From Actinomycetes bacterium (lineage in GTDB: Bacteria; Actinomycetota; Coriobacteriia; Coriobacteriales; Eggerthellaceae): a DNA stretch of 64,000 bases. Location of the stretch: the NCBI GenBank assembly GCA_023460315.1, contig JAEWQO010000003.1, positions 62,001 through 126,000 of the forward strand, written 5' to 3'. The notes beneath the pieces are model-generated. The model saw only the letters and a list, made by a program, of their open reading frames with translations, was not told the origin of the DNA and made no database searches. The position numbers and the translations under genes are program-made. Below, piece after piece: positions 24,881-34,211 of the stretch; positions within the stretch are counted from its first letter, which is position 1; every line of letters starts with the position of its first letter.

Positions 24881-26497
24881 TCATTGTGCCCTTTGCACAA
24901 AGGGGGGAAATCCCGTCTCATCCATGAGCCGATAGGCGACCATGAGGTCGAAGCGCAGCGTGGCATTCGACAGATCGATGCCGAAGGTCTTCTCCAACCG
25001 GTCGACGCGGTATTTCACATTGTTGCGGTGCATGTGCATCTGGTCTGCCACGATCGACGTCCTCCGTTCGCCGTGGAGGTAGGTGAAGAGAAACTGGTAG
25101 TTGTCGATGCCATGGAGCCGATCGTAGGCGAGGATCTCTGACAAAATTTCGCATCCGGCAGTTTGGAGCGCCAGGTTGGTTCCGCCCTCTTCACCGGCTT
25201 GGCGAGCGAGATGTTCAACGAGGCAATCGTCGAAGCAACGGATGCGGGGAAGCGTTCGGGAGCTATGGAGGTCGCGGGGCAGCGACATTCCCTGTTGGGC
25301 GATGGCGGCGGCCGCATGGGCCTGGAGGTAGGCTGTGCGTGCCTGAGAGAGAAAGGAAAATCCCGCGCTTCTTCCGCAGAGGACGTCGTAGCGTTCGAGA
25401 AGCCGCTCGAGCCTTCGAGACATGGCCTTTTCCTGCGAAGGGCACGTTCCTGCCGTGCACGACCGCGCGCAGGCCTTGTTGCGGCAATTGAAGCACAGGA
25501 TGATGGCCTGATTTTGATACAGCATGACTTTGGCCGGGGCTGCTTGGCGGGCAAGGTCGACGATGAGGCGTGCGGCTGGCAGCGATTGTGCGTCGACATC
25601 GATGCAAAAGAGGCAGAATCGCTTCTCATAGGGAATGCCGACAAACCCGCAGCGCTCTTGGATGGCAGCATCTCCCTCCAGCCGCCCCTCGATGAGATCG
25701 CGCAAAAACATGTCGGTCGCATTGCCGGACGGCTTGTTTTCCGGATAGTCGCGCTTCGCGTAAAACTCAACGCGCCGCAACAGCAGGGAGAATGTGTCGA
25801 GCAGCCAGCCATCGGGCTCAAGCACGTTGCACATCATGACCACGATGAGGGAAAATGACCGCTTTGTCTTGAACGAGTACACGACCGTGACGTATCGGCA
25901 AATCTCATGGGACTCATTCTTGATGAATCCACTTTGAGTCGACCAGGGTTCGAACCGTTTGTTGAGCTTGAATTTCTTGATGTTGTCCTCGGTGTGGTAG
26001 CCGTGCGCGATCAGCTCGATGGTCACCGGATCGTCGCAGGGCACATCGCGGGAATGGGCGAGAAGCTTGAGCGCAGGATCGACCACGACGAGATGGTTGC
26101 GCATGAACGGAGTGCTCAGATCCAACAATCCTTGAAGGCCCTCGTTGGCTATGACGGAGTCATCGAGGGATTGCTCCCACGAGCGATACCTCAAGAACAT
26201 GTCCTGCAACGGACCGAGCATTGCTTGCGCCGAGATGCCGTCGGGCAGGGCGAGAGCAGCACCCGTCGTTTTCGTTTGCCCCACTTGGATGAAGGCGAAT
26301 TGTTCAAGGTCGCGTTCATGGGGCTCCATCGTCGAGTCGAACACGTACAGCAGCGTTGGCCGGAGCGGGCCCCCATCGTATATCCTCACATCCTCGACGG
26401 GGCGAGTCAGGTCAAAGGTGCCGCGTTCGAGCCGATGCGGTTTCTCCCAATCGCTGCTTTCCAACTCATGGGCGATGATGCGAAGGGTCAGACTCAT
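24881..26497 (-). CDS. PucR-type transcriptional regulator with cysteine cluster
   Basis: The 538-residue protein ends in a PucR-family helix-turn-helix: FTYLHGERRTSIVADQMHMH then RNNVKYRVDRLEKTFGIDL. In PucR/CdaR regulators this domain follows a sensory region. The N-terminal 300 residues are of no family I can name. Near residues 332-349 is CFNCRNKACARSCTAGTC, five Cys spaced C-x2-C-x4-C-x3-C-x4-C, which could bind a metal or Fe-S cluster. I chose ATG 26495-26497 because AAAAGGAGC precedes it. The gene diverges from the MFS carrier and lies directly upstream of the isomerase-like gene, so it probably regulates both. Confidence 0.8.
   Translation of the reverse strand: MSLTLRIIAHELESSDWEKPHRLERGTFDLTRPVEDVRIYDGGPLRPTLLYVFDSTMEPHERDLEQFAFIQVGQTKTTGAALALPDGISAQAMLGPLQDMFLRYRSWEQSLDDSVIANEGLQGLLDLSTPFMRNHLVVVDPALKLLAHSRDVPCDDPVTIELIAHGYHTEDNIKKFKLNKRFEPWSTQSGFIKNESHEICRYVTVVYSFKTKRSFSLIVVMMCNVLEPDGWLLDTFSLLLRRVEFYAKRDYPENKPSGNATDMFLRDLIEGRLEGDAAIQERCGFVGIPYEKRFCLFCIDVDAQSLPAARLIVDLARQAAPAKVMLYQNQAIILCFNCRNKACARSCTAGTCPSQEKAMSRRLERLLERYDVLCGRSAGFSFLSQARTAYLQAHAAAAIAQQGMSLPRDLHSSRTLPRIRCFDDCLVEHLARQAGEEGGTNLALQTAGCEILSEILAYDRLHGIDNYQFLFTYLHGERRTSIVADQMHMHRNNVKYRVDRLEKTFGIDLSNATLRFDLMVAYRLMDETGFPPFVQRAQ
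24884..24900. promoter_or_regulatory. Candidate operator upstream of the isomerase-like gene
   Basis: TTGTGC (24884-24889), a 5-nt spacer, then GCACAA (24895-24900) form a perfect inverted repeat. It overlaps the last codons of the regulator and lies 120 nt upstream of the isomerase-like start. The same architecture occurs upstream of the MFS gene. Confidence 0.55.
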
Positions 26498-26671
26498 GGG
26501 GTGCTCCTTTTGCTGGCGCGTGAAGCTGATGTTGCCGAGCAATTTTGAAGTCTAGCGAACAGCATGGAGGGAAAGATCGTTCTGGAGGAGTGTTTTTCTC
26601 GACTTGCATCGATCTTGGAGGGTGATTCTTTTGCTCTGCAACCCGCACAACCGGGCTTTCGGGAGGCTCCT

Positions 26672-26688
26672 CTGTGCCAAATGCACAA
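26672..26688. promoter_or_regulatory. Candidate operator in the regulator/MFS divergent region
   Basis: CTGTGC (26672-26677), a 5-nt spacer and GCACAA (26683-26688) give TGTGC-N5-GCACA. It lies about 145 nt before the MFS start and 175 nt from the regulator start. It matches the site at 24884. Confidence 0.55.
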
Positions 26689-26830
26689 AGATGAGTCCTC
26701 AACGATGGGATGCCCGCCCAGTGACAGCATGGGTGGCGCCCCGGTACAATCGCGGCAACCAGCATGGTCCCGCGGGCCTGGTTCGGGGAGCGTGTCCGTA
26801 AAGGCGCGCTTTACAGACAGAGGAGGATCT

Positions 26831-28048
26831 ATGGGTGAGAATACTCGTCGCTACGTGCGGCTCGCGGCAGCATCTCTGATAATGATCTGCATTGGGATAA
26901 TCTATATGTGGAGCGTGTTCGGGGGATTCGTTATCAAAGAATATGGATGGACGACGTCCGATTCGGCGTTGACGGCATCGATAATGATCGCCTGCTTCTC
27001 TATTGGCGGCCTGGCGGGAGGAAAGGTCCAAGACAGAATTGGTCCGCGCAAGGTCGTCATCGCCGGCACCATAGGATTTTTCGCCGGCGTGTTCTTGGCG
27101 TCGTTCGCCGTGGCACAAGGGCCGGTCATGCTGTACCTGTGCTTTGGCGTGTTGGGAGGATTTTCGGTTGGATGCATATACAATTCCACCATGGCCTGCA
27201 TCCAGAAATGGTTTCCTGACAAGATCAACGTGGCCATGGGGGTCATCGTGACCTGCTTTGGCTTGGCGACGGTCGTGTTCAGTCCCGTTGTCACCGCGAT
27301 AGCGAGCGCAGCGGGCATCGAGCGTGCCTTTCAGATTGTTGCGGTCATTTTTCTTGTTGCCTGCCTTCTGGGAGCGACAATGATCAAGAATCCCGAGCCG
27401 GGGTGGACGCCTGAGGGGTTCGAGCGCAAAACAGCCGATCTGTCAGCCTATCAATACACGTTGAAAGAGGCGTTGCGGACACCTCAAATGTGGATCATCT
27501 TTTTGACCATCTGGTTTATCACGGCGGGATTCTTCACGTTCAATCCCATCTTGAAGCAGCTTGCCGTTGCCCGGGGTCTGGACGACGCCGTCGCGACGGC
27601 GGTGGTCATGGTGACAGGCTTGGGCATGGCGTGCGGCCGCTTGTTCTTTCCCCTGATCGTGAACAAGGTCGGAAGGCGGAACACGGCACTTGTTTTGGCT
27701 GTGTTTGTGCTGGTGACTGCCTTGGGACTCATCTATGCCACGGGATATGCGTTTCTCGTCCTCATCTTTTTGGCCGGCGCGGCGGCAGGTGCTCCCGGTG
27801 CAATATGGCCGACCTGGACGGCCGAGAATTTCGGATTGAGGAACAATGGGGCAAACTATGGTTTCGTTTTGCTCGGTATCGGCATTTCGTCACTGGTTTC
27901 GTACACCATCGCCAATTCCATCGCGCAGGCGATGGCTGGAGGAGCTGACTTCGTGTACTTCATCGTGGCGGCGGTCATGGCGACGTTGGCGATCATCTTG
28001 ATCGTGGCGTTCAGGCCGACCCGTCACAGGGAGCAAAACCAAAACTAG
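26831..28048 (+). CDS. MFS transporter, OFA-like
   Basis: The 405-residue protein has about 12 membrane segments. GGFSVGCIYNSTMACIQKWF and KINVAMGVIVTCFGLATVVF resemble the oxalate/formate antiporter (OFA) branch of the major facilitator superfamily, which carries small organic anions. The conserved loop between helices 2 and 3 reads GGLAGGKVQDRIGPRKVVIAG. I chose ATG 26831 because AGGAGGA (26821-26827) precedes it; an in-frame ATG at 26564 would add a non-hydrophobic stretch. Control by the divergent PucR-type regulator is likely. The stop overlaps a possible GTG start of the next gene. Confidence 0.85.
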   Translation: MGENTRRYVRLAAASLIMICIGIIYMWSVFGGFVIKEYGWTTSDSALTASIMIACFSIGGLAGGKVQDRIGPRKVVIAGTIGFFAGVFLASFAVAQGPVMLYLCFGVLGGFSVGCIYNSTMACIQKWFPDKINVAMGVIVTCFGLATVVFSPVVTAIASAAGIERAFQIVAVIFLVACLLGATMIKNPEPGWTPEGFERKTADLSAYQYTLKEALRTPQMWIIFLTIWFITAGFFTFNPILKQLAVARGLDDAVATAVVMVTGLGMACGRLFFPLIVNKVGRRNTALVLAVFVLVTALGLIYATGYAFLVLIFLAGAAAGAPGAIWPTWTAENFGLRNNGANYGFVLLGIGISSLVSYTIANSIAQAMAGGADFVYFIVAAVMATLAIILIVAFRPTRHREQNQN

Positions 28049-28086
28049 TGTCCGACCTCCTTGCGGCCATGCGGTATCATGGCCGT

Positions 28087-29379
28087 ATGGAGAACGAACG
28101 AAAAACTTTGGCGATAGTCGGCGGTGGCGCTGCGGGATTGGCCGCCGCTATCGCCGCCGCACGCGAACTGCACGCGCGGCGGCGGGCGGGGGAAGCGGAC
28201 GCCGTTCCGGTCGACGTCGTGGTGTATGAGTCCGACGAGCGCGTGGGGCGGTCTGTCTTGGCAACGGGCAACGGGCGCTGCAACTTTTCTAACGCGCGCA
28301 TTGCCGCGAATCTCTATCATAACGGTGAGTTTGTCTCGCATGCTCTCCTCGAGCTTCTCCGTCGGCACGAGGAGAGCCGCGGCGGAGCGTCGGCTTGCTC
28401 GCTTGAGATGCATCCCGTCGGTGAATTCTTCGCCGATTTGGGGTTGGTATGGCGCGAAGACGGCGGCGGGCGGCTCTATCCTTTCGCAAACAAGGCGTCA
28501 AGCGTGCTCGATGTGCTCCGCTCCGCCGGTGGCCGCCTGGGAATCCGCGAGGCGTGTGATTCGACGGTTACCAACATCACGCTTCCGACGCACGAGGGAG
28601 AGCGGTTCCACCTTCGCCTTGTCGGCGGCGCGGTCGAGCATGCGCAGGCCGTCATCGTCGCTTGCGGTGGCCATGCGCGCGGCGAGGTGCTGCCCGCCGC
28701 CTATGCACCGGGCCCGGGCCGTCCGGTTCTCGGGCCTCTGAGGACGGTGGAGGCCGTGGTGAAGCGTCTTGACAGCATTCGCGTGCGGTCCTCCCTCGCG
28801 CTCATCGGCCCGGATGGCAGGGAAAAGGCAAAAGAGGAAGGCGAGCTGCTGTTCCGCTCGTACGGAGTGTCCGGCATTGCGGTGTTCAACCTGTCGCGCT
28901 TTGCCCGGGAAGGTGACGCGCTGCTTGTTGATTTTCTGCCTTTCGAACACGAGGGAGAACGGTTCCTGCTTGCTCGCCACGCGCGCATGGCTGCGGACGG
29001 CCTGTCATTCTCGTGCGAGGATTTTCTGCGCGGTCTGCTGTTGCCGCAGGTGGCGCGCGCGGTGATCGAGCAGGCCGGACTGCGTCCCTCATCTTCGTTC
29101 GGCCGGGAGGACGTGTCGCCGCTCGCCGCCGCACTCAAGTCGTTCCGCCTTACGGTGGCGGGCATCGGCGATCCCCGCCAATGCCAGGTCACCCGTGGAG
29201 GCTATGAGGTTGCCCTGTTCGATCCCCGCACGATGGAATCCCGGCGCGATCCCGGACTATACGCGGTCGGTGAGGCTCTGGACGTCGACGGGCCGTGCGG
29301 CGGATACAATCTGCACTGGGCCTGGACGAGCGGTATCCTTGCCGGGTGTGCCGCGGCAGAGAGGCTGGCCCATGCTTGA
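28087..29379 (+). CDS. HI0933/BaiN-like FAD-dependent oxidoreductase
   Basis: The 430-residue flavoprotein opens with a Rossmann FAD motif, LAIVGGGAAGLAAAIAA. It has the family segment VGRSVLATGNGRCNFSNARI, typical of the HI0933/YhiN group that includes BaiN. Near the end, CQVTRGGYEV and GLYAVGEALDVDGPCGGYNL followed by AWTSGILAG complete the FAD domain. BaiN members reduce bile-acid intermediates, but most relatives are uncharacterised and no substrate is implied here. ATG 28087 gives the usual family start; GTG 28048, overlapping the MFS stop, is an alternative. It overlaps the next FAD gene by 8 nt. Confidence 0.82.
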   Translation: MENERKTLAIVGGGAAGLAAAIAAARELHARRRAGEADAVPVDVVVYESDERVGRSVLATGNGRCNFSNARIAANLYHNGEFVSHALLELLRRHEESRGGASACSLEMHPVGEFFADLGLVWREDGGGRLYPFANKASSVLDVLRSAGGRLGIREACDSTVTNITLPTHEGERFHLRLVGGAVEHAQAVIVACGGHARGEVLPAAYAPGPGRPVLGPLRTVEAVVKRLDSIRVRSSLALIGPDGREKAKEEGELLFRSYGVSGIAVFNLSRFAREGDALLVDFLPFEHEGERFLLARHARMAADGLSFSCEDFLRGLLLPQVARAVIEQAGLRPSSSFGREDVSPLAAALKSFRLTVAGIGDPRQCQVTRGGYEVALFDPRTMESRRDPGLYAVGEALDVDGPCGGYNLHWAWTSGILAGCAAAERLAHA

Positions 29380-31099
29380 GGTGTCGAACGTGAGGCTCCC
29401 CCTCGACGCGGGGCTGCCCGATGCGGGGGATGGACTATCCAGGGCTGCCGCAGCCGCACTGGGGGTCGCGGTCGCCGACGTGCGGTCGGTGCGCATGCTG
29501 AGGCGCAGCGTGGACGCGCGGAAGAAGGGTGACGTCCATCTTGTGGCCACGTTGGGGGTCGGCCTCGTGGACCCAGCGGCGGAAGGACGTGCTCTTGCCG
29601 ACGCGGCCGCTCGGACAGCAACGGCCGCGAAACGGAACGTGAAGCTTCACGAGCCCTATGAGCCGCTTCCCATTCCCGATCTCGCCGCCGCGTTCGAGGC
29701 AACCGGCGATGCCCGTCCAGTTGTGGTTGGAACGGGGCCGGCGGGACTGTTTTCTGCGCTTTTCCTGGCGCGCGCCGGCCTGAGGCCGCTTGTCCTTGAG
29801 CGCGGTGGCGATGCGGGCGAGCGCCTTGCCGCGGTCCGTGCGTTCGATGCGGGCGGCGGCCTTGATCCGGTGACGAACATCCAGTTCGGCGAAGGCGGCG
29901 CGGGCATGTTTTCCGACGGGAAATTGACCACCAACGTGAAGAATCCCCTGACGCGGCATGTGACGCGCTGGTTTGTCGACGCCGGAGCTCCTGAGGAGAT
30001 ACTCTGGCAGGCCAAGCCTCACATCGGCACTGACCTGCTGGTCAAGGTGGTGCGCGCGCTTCGTCGGCAAATACAGGAAGCCGGCGGGGAGGTCCGTTTC
30101 CATTCGCAGCTTGCGGGCCTGCGTTTCTCGGACGGTGTGCTTGCGGGCATCGAGATGCTCGACACGCGCACGGGTTCTCTTGGATGGATGGATGCCGACC
30201 GTCTGATTCTGGCGTGTGGACATTCTGCGCGTGACACGTTCGAAGCCGTCTATGCGGCAGGTCTTCGCATGGAGCAGAAACCGTTCTCGGTTGGGGTGCG
30301 CATCGAGCATCGTCAAGACGCGATCGATCGGGCTCAGTATGGGAAGGCTGCCGGCCATCCTGCGCTGGGTGCCGCCGACTACAAGCTTGCCGTGCATCTG
30401 CCGAGCGGGCGCGGCGTATACACGTTCTGCATGTGCCCGGGTGGGGAGGTGGTGTGTGCGGCTAGTGAGGAAGGCGGCGTGGTGGTGAACGGCATGAGCC
30501 GCTTTGCCCGTGAGGGACGAAACGCCAACAGCGCCCTGCTCGTCAGCGTGGGGCCGGACGACTTCGACGGTCCTCATCCGTTGGCTGGCGTCGAGTTCCA
30601 GCGGCGCATGGAACGGGCGGCATATGAGAGCGCACGGGAGTCCGGCGGAGCTCCCTACCAGGCTCCCGCGCAGACGGTGGGGGATTTTCTGGCGGGTTTG
30701 TCCGGCACGCCGAGCCTGAGGGTGCGTCCCAGCTACGCGCGGGGTGTCACGTGGTGCGACCTGCATGGGTGTCTGCCTCCTTTTGTCGCGGATGCCCTTT
30801 CCGAGGCATTGCCCCTGCTTGACCGTAGGCTCCATGACTTTGCGGACGGAGATGCTGTCATGACGGGTGTCGAGACGCGGAGCTCCAGTCCCGTCCGCAT
30901 CGTCAGAGATGGGAGCTTTCAGGCAATCGTCGACGGCGGCAGTGCAGAGGCGTCCTCGGATGGAGGCGGCGATGCCGCAGGATCGGGCCTGTATCCCTGC
31001 GGGGAGGGCGCCGGCTATGCGGGCGGCATCATGAGCGCGGCGTGCGACGGACTCCGCGTCGCGCAAGCGCTCGCGCGGACCTATGGGGAGCTTTGCTGA
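29372..31099 (+). CDS. FAD-dependent dehydrogenase (COG2509-like)
   Basis: The 575-residue protein has an N-terminal domain of about 110 residues with LRRSVDARKKGDVHLVATL, then an FAD-binding motif VVVGTGPAGLFSALFLARAG. A family block, NIQFGEGGAGMFSDGKLTTN, and the C-terminal YPCGEGAGYAGGIMSAACDG follow. This matches a widespread group of uncharacterised FAD dehydrogenases in anaerobes. The start ATG 29372 overlaps the end of the previous flavoprotein by 8 nt, so the pair is translationally coupled. The reaction is unknown. Confidence 0.82.
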   Translation: MLEVSNVRLPLDAGLPDAGDGLSRAAAAALGVAVADVRSVRMLRRSVDARKKGDVHLVATLGVGLVDPAAEGRALADAAARTATAAKRNVKLHEPYEPLPIPDLAAAFEATGDARPVVVGTGPAGLFSALFLARAGLRPLVLERGGDAGERLAAVRAFDAGGGLDPVTNIQFGEGGAGMFSDGKLTTNVKNPLTRHVTRWFVDAGAPEEILWQAKPHIGTDLLVKVVRALRRQIQEAGGEVRFHSQLAGLRFSDGVLAGIEMLDTRTGSLGWMDADRLILACGHSARDTFEAVYAAGLRMEQKPFSVGVRIEHRQDAIDRAQYGKAAGHPALGAADYKLAVHLPSGRGVYTFCMCPGGEVVCAASEEGGVVVNGMSRFAREGRNANSALLVSVGPDDFDGPHPLAGVEFQRRMERAAYESARESGGAPYQAPAQTVGDFLAGLSGTPSLRVRPSYARGVTWCDLHGCLPPFVADALSEALPLLDRRLHDFADGDAVMTGVETRSSSPVRIVRDGSFQAIVDGGSAEASSDGGGDAAGSGLYPCGEGAGYAGGIMSAACDGLRVAQALARTYGELC

Positions 31100-31258
31100 C
31101 GGCGGTGGCGCCTGTGCCGCAACAAGGAGGCTCCATGCTGTGCCCCTTGTCAACTGTTTGGTCTCATTCTTGGGGGAATGCCGATGCAGTCTCGCCTTTC
31201 TCTCTTTCTGCTGGCATAATCGGATGCGGCGAAAGACGAACGGACGAGAGGAGCGGCG

Positions 31259-31750
31259 ATGACCGTCCATCAGATGCGTGTTGCGGAACGCAAGCTGTCG
31301 GAAGGCGAGGCGCGCGAGATTCTCGAAGCGGGAGAATATTGCGTCATATCCACCGTCGATGATGATGGGATGCCCTATGGCGTGCCCCTGTCCTACGTGA
31401 TGATGGACGGTGGGCTCTTTATCCATACCACCGCCACTTACGGGCATAAATTGGATGACTTCGAACGTGACGATCGGGTATGCGTGACCGTGGCGACTGA
31501 GGTGGAGGCATGCTTCGAAGACGACTTTCTCACCTCGCGCTACGCATCGGTCATAGCACGGGGCCATATCAGGCGAGTGGAAGACGACCTTCTCGTCCGC
31601 CAAGCCCTCGTGGCACTGACCATGAAGTATCTTCCAGAATACAAGCATGAGATTGGTCCGAACATGGAGCGCGATCTGTCCGAGACGGCCATCTGGACGG
31701 TGAACTTCGATGAAATGGTGGGCAAAGGCGCCCGGCGTTTGAAAAAATGA
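31259..31750 (+). CDS. NimA-like pyridoxamine 5'-phosphate oxidase family protein
   Basis: The 163-residue split-barrel flavoprotein has ILEAGEYCVISTVDDDGMPY, GVPLSYVMMDGGLFIHTTATYGHKLDDFERDDRVCVTV, broken by short turns, and ARGHIRRVED. This pattern is shared by NimA-type proteins, some of which are linked with 5-nitroimidazole reduction, but many relatives have other or unknown roles. GAGAGGAGC precedes ATG 31259. It is probably monocistronic. Resistance should not be inferred from similarity alone. Confidence 0.8.
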   Translation: MTVHQMRVAERKLSEGEAREILEAGEYCVISTVDDDGMPYGVPLSYVMMDGGLFIHTTATYGHKLDDFERDDRVCVTVATEVEACFEDDFLTSRYASVIARGHIRRVEDDLLVRQALVALTMKYLPEYKHEIGPNMERDLSETAIWTVNFDEMVGKGARRLKK

Positions 31751-31938
31751 CAGCCCTCTTCCCCTGCAATGTTGGTGCGGGGCAGGCAATCCACACTGTC
31801 TCCCGTTGCCGGCTTGTCTATTCTCTTCCGCATGGCGACTTTACTGCTCCGTTTGCGGGATTATCGAATCGCAGGATTGCCGCTGTGTTAAAACGCTCCA
31901 ATGCCGGTTTCGCCGGTGCTTGAATAAAGGAGGCACTC

Positions 31939-34098
31939 GTGCTTTTTGGCTTTCCGCCGGTTCCCTCCAGGGAGGCATGTGGCACGGCACGCGGCTCCAA
32001 GGCCGCTTCTTCCAAGGTGATTCGACTTTCGCCCGCCATGGCCCTGGTTGCCATGGGCGTGGTGTATGGCGATATCGGCACCAGCCCCCTGTATGTCATG
32101 AAGGCCATCGTCAACGGCAACGGTGGGGTGGCAAGCATAACTGAAGACACCATCCTCGGGGCCCTTTCACTCATTATATGGACGCTGACGCTGGTTACGA
32201 CGGTCAAGTACGTCATCGTGGCGCTGAACGCCGACAACCACAACGAGGGCGGCACCTTCGCCCTTTACAGCCTGGTCCGCCGATACGGCACGTGGCTGGT
32301 GCTTTTGGCGATGGTCGGCGGTGCGGCGCTCTTGGCCGATGGCGTCCTCACGCCTGCCGTGACGGTGACCACTGCCGTGGAGGGATTGAGGACCATCAGC
32401 CTGGGAAATGCGCTTGTGGGCGACGGGCAGTTCGGCGTGGTTCTCATCACCATCGCCATCTTAAGCGTGCTTTTCTTGGTTCAGCGGGCCGGGACGTCGA
32501 GCATTGGCAAGGCATTTGGGCCCATCATGACGGTCTGGTTCCTGTTTTTGGGCGTGACGGGGCTTGTGGCCATTGCGGGCGATCCTGGAATTCTGCGGGC
32601 TTTCAACCCTGTGCGCGGAATCATGTTTCTGGTCGGTCCTGACAATCATGCGGGCTTCATGGTGCTGGGCAGCGTGTTTCTCGCCACCACTGGCGCCGAG
32701 GCGCTCTATTCGGATATGGGCCATGTGGGTAAAGCAAACATCCGCGCTTCCTGGCCGTTCGTGAAGGTGTGCTTGATACTCAATTATCTCGGACAGGGTG
32801 CATGGCTGCTCGCCAATTCGGACAATTCCACCTTGGCGGCCATCGACGACATGAATCCTTTCTTCGAGATGCTTCCGTCAGATTTCCGCCTGTTCGCGGT
32901 CTTGCTTTCCACTGCTGCCGCCATCATTGCCAGCCAAGCGCTCATCACCGGATCTTACACGCTCGTGTCTGAAGCTGCCCGCTTGAACCTCATGCCCCAT
33001 ATGCGGTTGCGCTATCCGTCCAAGACCAAAGGACAGATATATATCCCGCTGGTCAATGCGGTCATGTGGATCGCTTGCATTGGCGTCGTGGTGCTTTTTC
33101 GATCTTCTAGTCAGATGGAGGCGGCGTATGGTCTGGCCATCACGCTCACCATGCTCACGACCACCATGCTCATGGCCGTGTATTTGGCGAGGGTGAAGAA
33201 GCGACCCGTCATCTCGGTGCTGTTCTTGGTGGCGTTCGGCACCATAGAGACGGCGTTCTTCCTTTCAAGCTTGACAAAGTTTCAGCATGGCGGCTACGTC
33301 ACGGTGCTTATGGCTTCAGCGCTGCTGTTTGTCATGATAGTATGGCGTCGTGGCACGGCCATCGAGCGTGCGCAATCCATTTTTTTGCCGATCAGGAATT
33401 ATATCGATCAGATCGCTGCGCTGCACGGAGATCAGCGCCTTCCCCTGTTGGCTGACAACCTCGTGTTCCTGACGAACGACTCCGAACCCGGCACGCTGGA
33501 TCGTGACATCCTGTATTCGATTCTGGACGGACATCCCAAGCGGGCTCGAGCGTATTGGTTCCTCAATGTGATTGTGACCGAGGAGCCCTACACGCGGTCC
33601 TATGCGGTCGATGATTTCGGCACTGACGATGTGTTCAAAGTCCAGCTGCAACTGGGCTTCAAAGTCGATCAACATGTCAATGTGTACCTGCATCAGATTG
33701 TCGATGACCTCATTGAGTCGGGCGAGCTTCTGCCGCAGAAGCGACGGTATTCGATTCTCGAGCATCCTGATGCCGTGGGCGATTTTCGTTTTTGCATGAT
33801 TCGCAAGGTGCTTGCTTCTGACACCGATATATCATCCAGCAACCGCCGCATCATGGCGGCCAAATACGCGATTCGCCGTCTATGCGGATCGCCTGCTCAG
33901 TGGTACGGACTGGAGTATTCCAGCCTGATATTCGAATATGTGCCCTTGTTCGGGCGTTCCCGCTGCACGACACGCCTTGAGCGAGTTCCGCTTGATTACG
34001 TCATCAGGGAGCTTCGTGAAGATGATGAAGAAGACGAGACTTCCGACCCGTCATCCCCGCTTCCTGCCGATCACTCGCAAGGGCAGCATACAGGCTGA
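31939..34098 (+). CDS. kup: KUP-family potassium uptake protein
   Basis: Kup imports K+ with protons, often at low pH or low K+. The 719-residue protein has about 12 membrane segments up to residue 470. The family signature GVVYGDIGTSPLYVMK lies close to the N-terminus, followed by NHNEGGTFALYSLVRR. The cytoplasmic C-terminal half includes PKRARAYWFLNVIVTEEPYT and HQIVDDLIESGEL. The start is GTG 31939 behind AAAGGAGG. A short N-terminal stretch of about 28 residues precedes the first helix. The C-terminus is acidic. Confidence 0.95.
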   Translation: MLFGFPPVPSREACGTARGSKAASSKVIRLSPAMALVAMGVVYGDIGTSPLYVMKAIVNGNGGVASITEDTILGALSLIIWTLTLVTTVKYVIVALNADNHNEGGTFALYSLVRRYGTWLVLLAMVGGAALLADGVLTPAVTVTTAVEGLRTISLGNALVGDGQFGVVLITIAILSVLFLVQRAGTSSIGKAFGPIMTVWFLFLGVTGLVAIAGDPGILRAFNPVRGIMFLVGPDNHAGFMVLGSVFLATTGAEALYSDMGHVGKANIRASWPFVKVCLILNYLGQGAWLLANSDNSTLAAIDDMNPFFEMLPSDFRLFAVLLSTAAAIIASQALITGSYTLVSEAARLNLMPHMRLRYPSKTKGQIYIPLVNAVMWIACIGVVVLFRSSSQMEAAYGLAITLTMLTTTMLMAVYLARVKKRPVISVLFLVAFGTIETAFFLSSLTKFQHGGYVTVLMASALLFVMIVWRRGTAIERAQSIFLPIRNYIDQIAALHGDQRLPLLADNLVFLTNDSEPGTLDRDILYSILDGHPKRARAYWFLNVIVTEEPYTRSYAVDDFGTDDVFKVQLQLGFKVDQHVNVYLHQIVDDLIESGELLPQKRRYSILEHPDAVGDFRFCMIRKVLASDTDISSSNRRIMAAKYAIRRLCGSPAQWYGLEYSSLIFEYVPLFGRSRCTTRLERVPLDYVIRELREDDEEDETSDPSSPLPADHSQGQHTG

Positions 34099-34211
34099 AC
34101 CGATTCGAAAGTTTGGGCACTGTTTGTCTGGCCCTGCATGGCGGTGCGCATCTTGCCGCCAGGTGCGGGGCTATCGGTCAACATCTTACCCCGTGCCATC
34201 TCGGCCCGTTC

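Noticed and set aside
31259..31750. Call of nitroimidazole resistance from the NimA-like protein
   Set aside because: The family is broad and flavin-binding similarity alone does not show resistance.
29435..31789. 784-codon minus-strand frame
   Set aside because: Lies opposite the COG2509-like and NimA-like genes, which have clear motifs on the plus strand.
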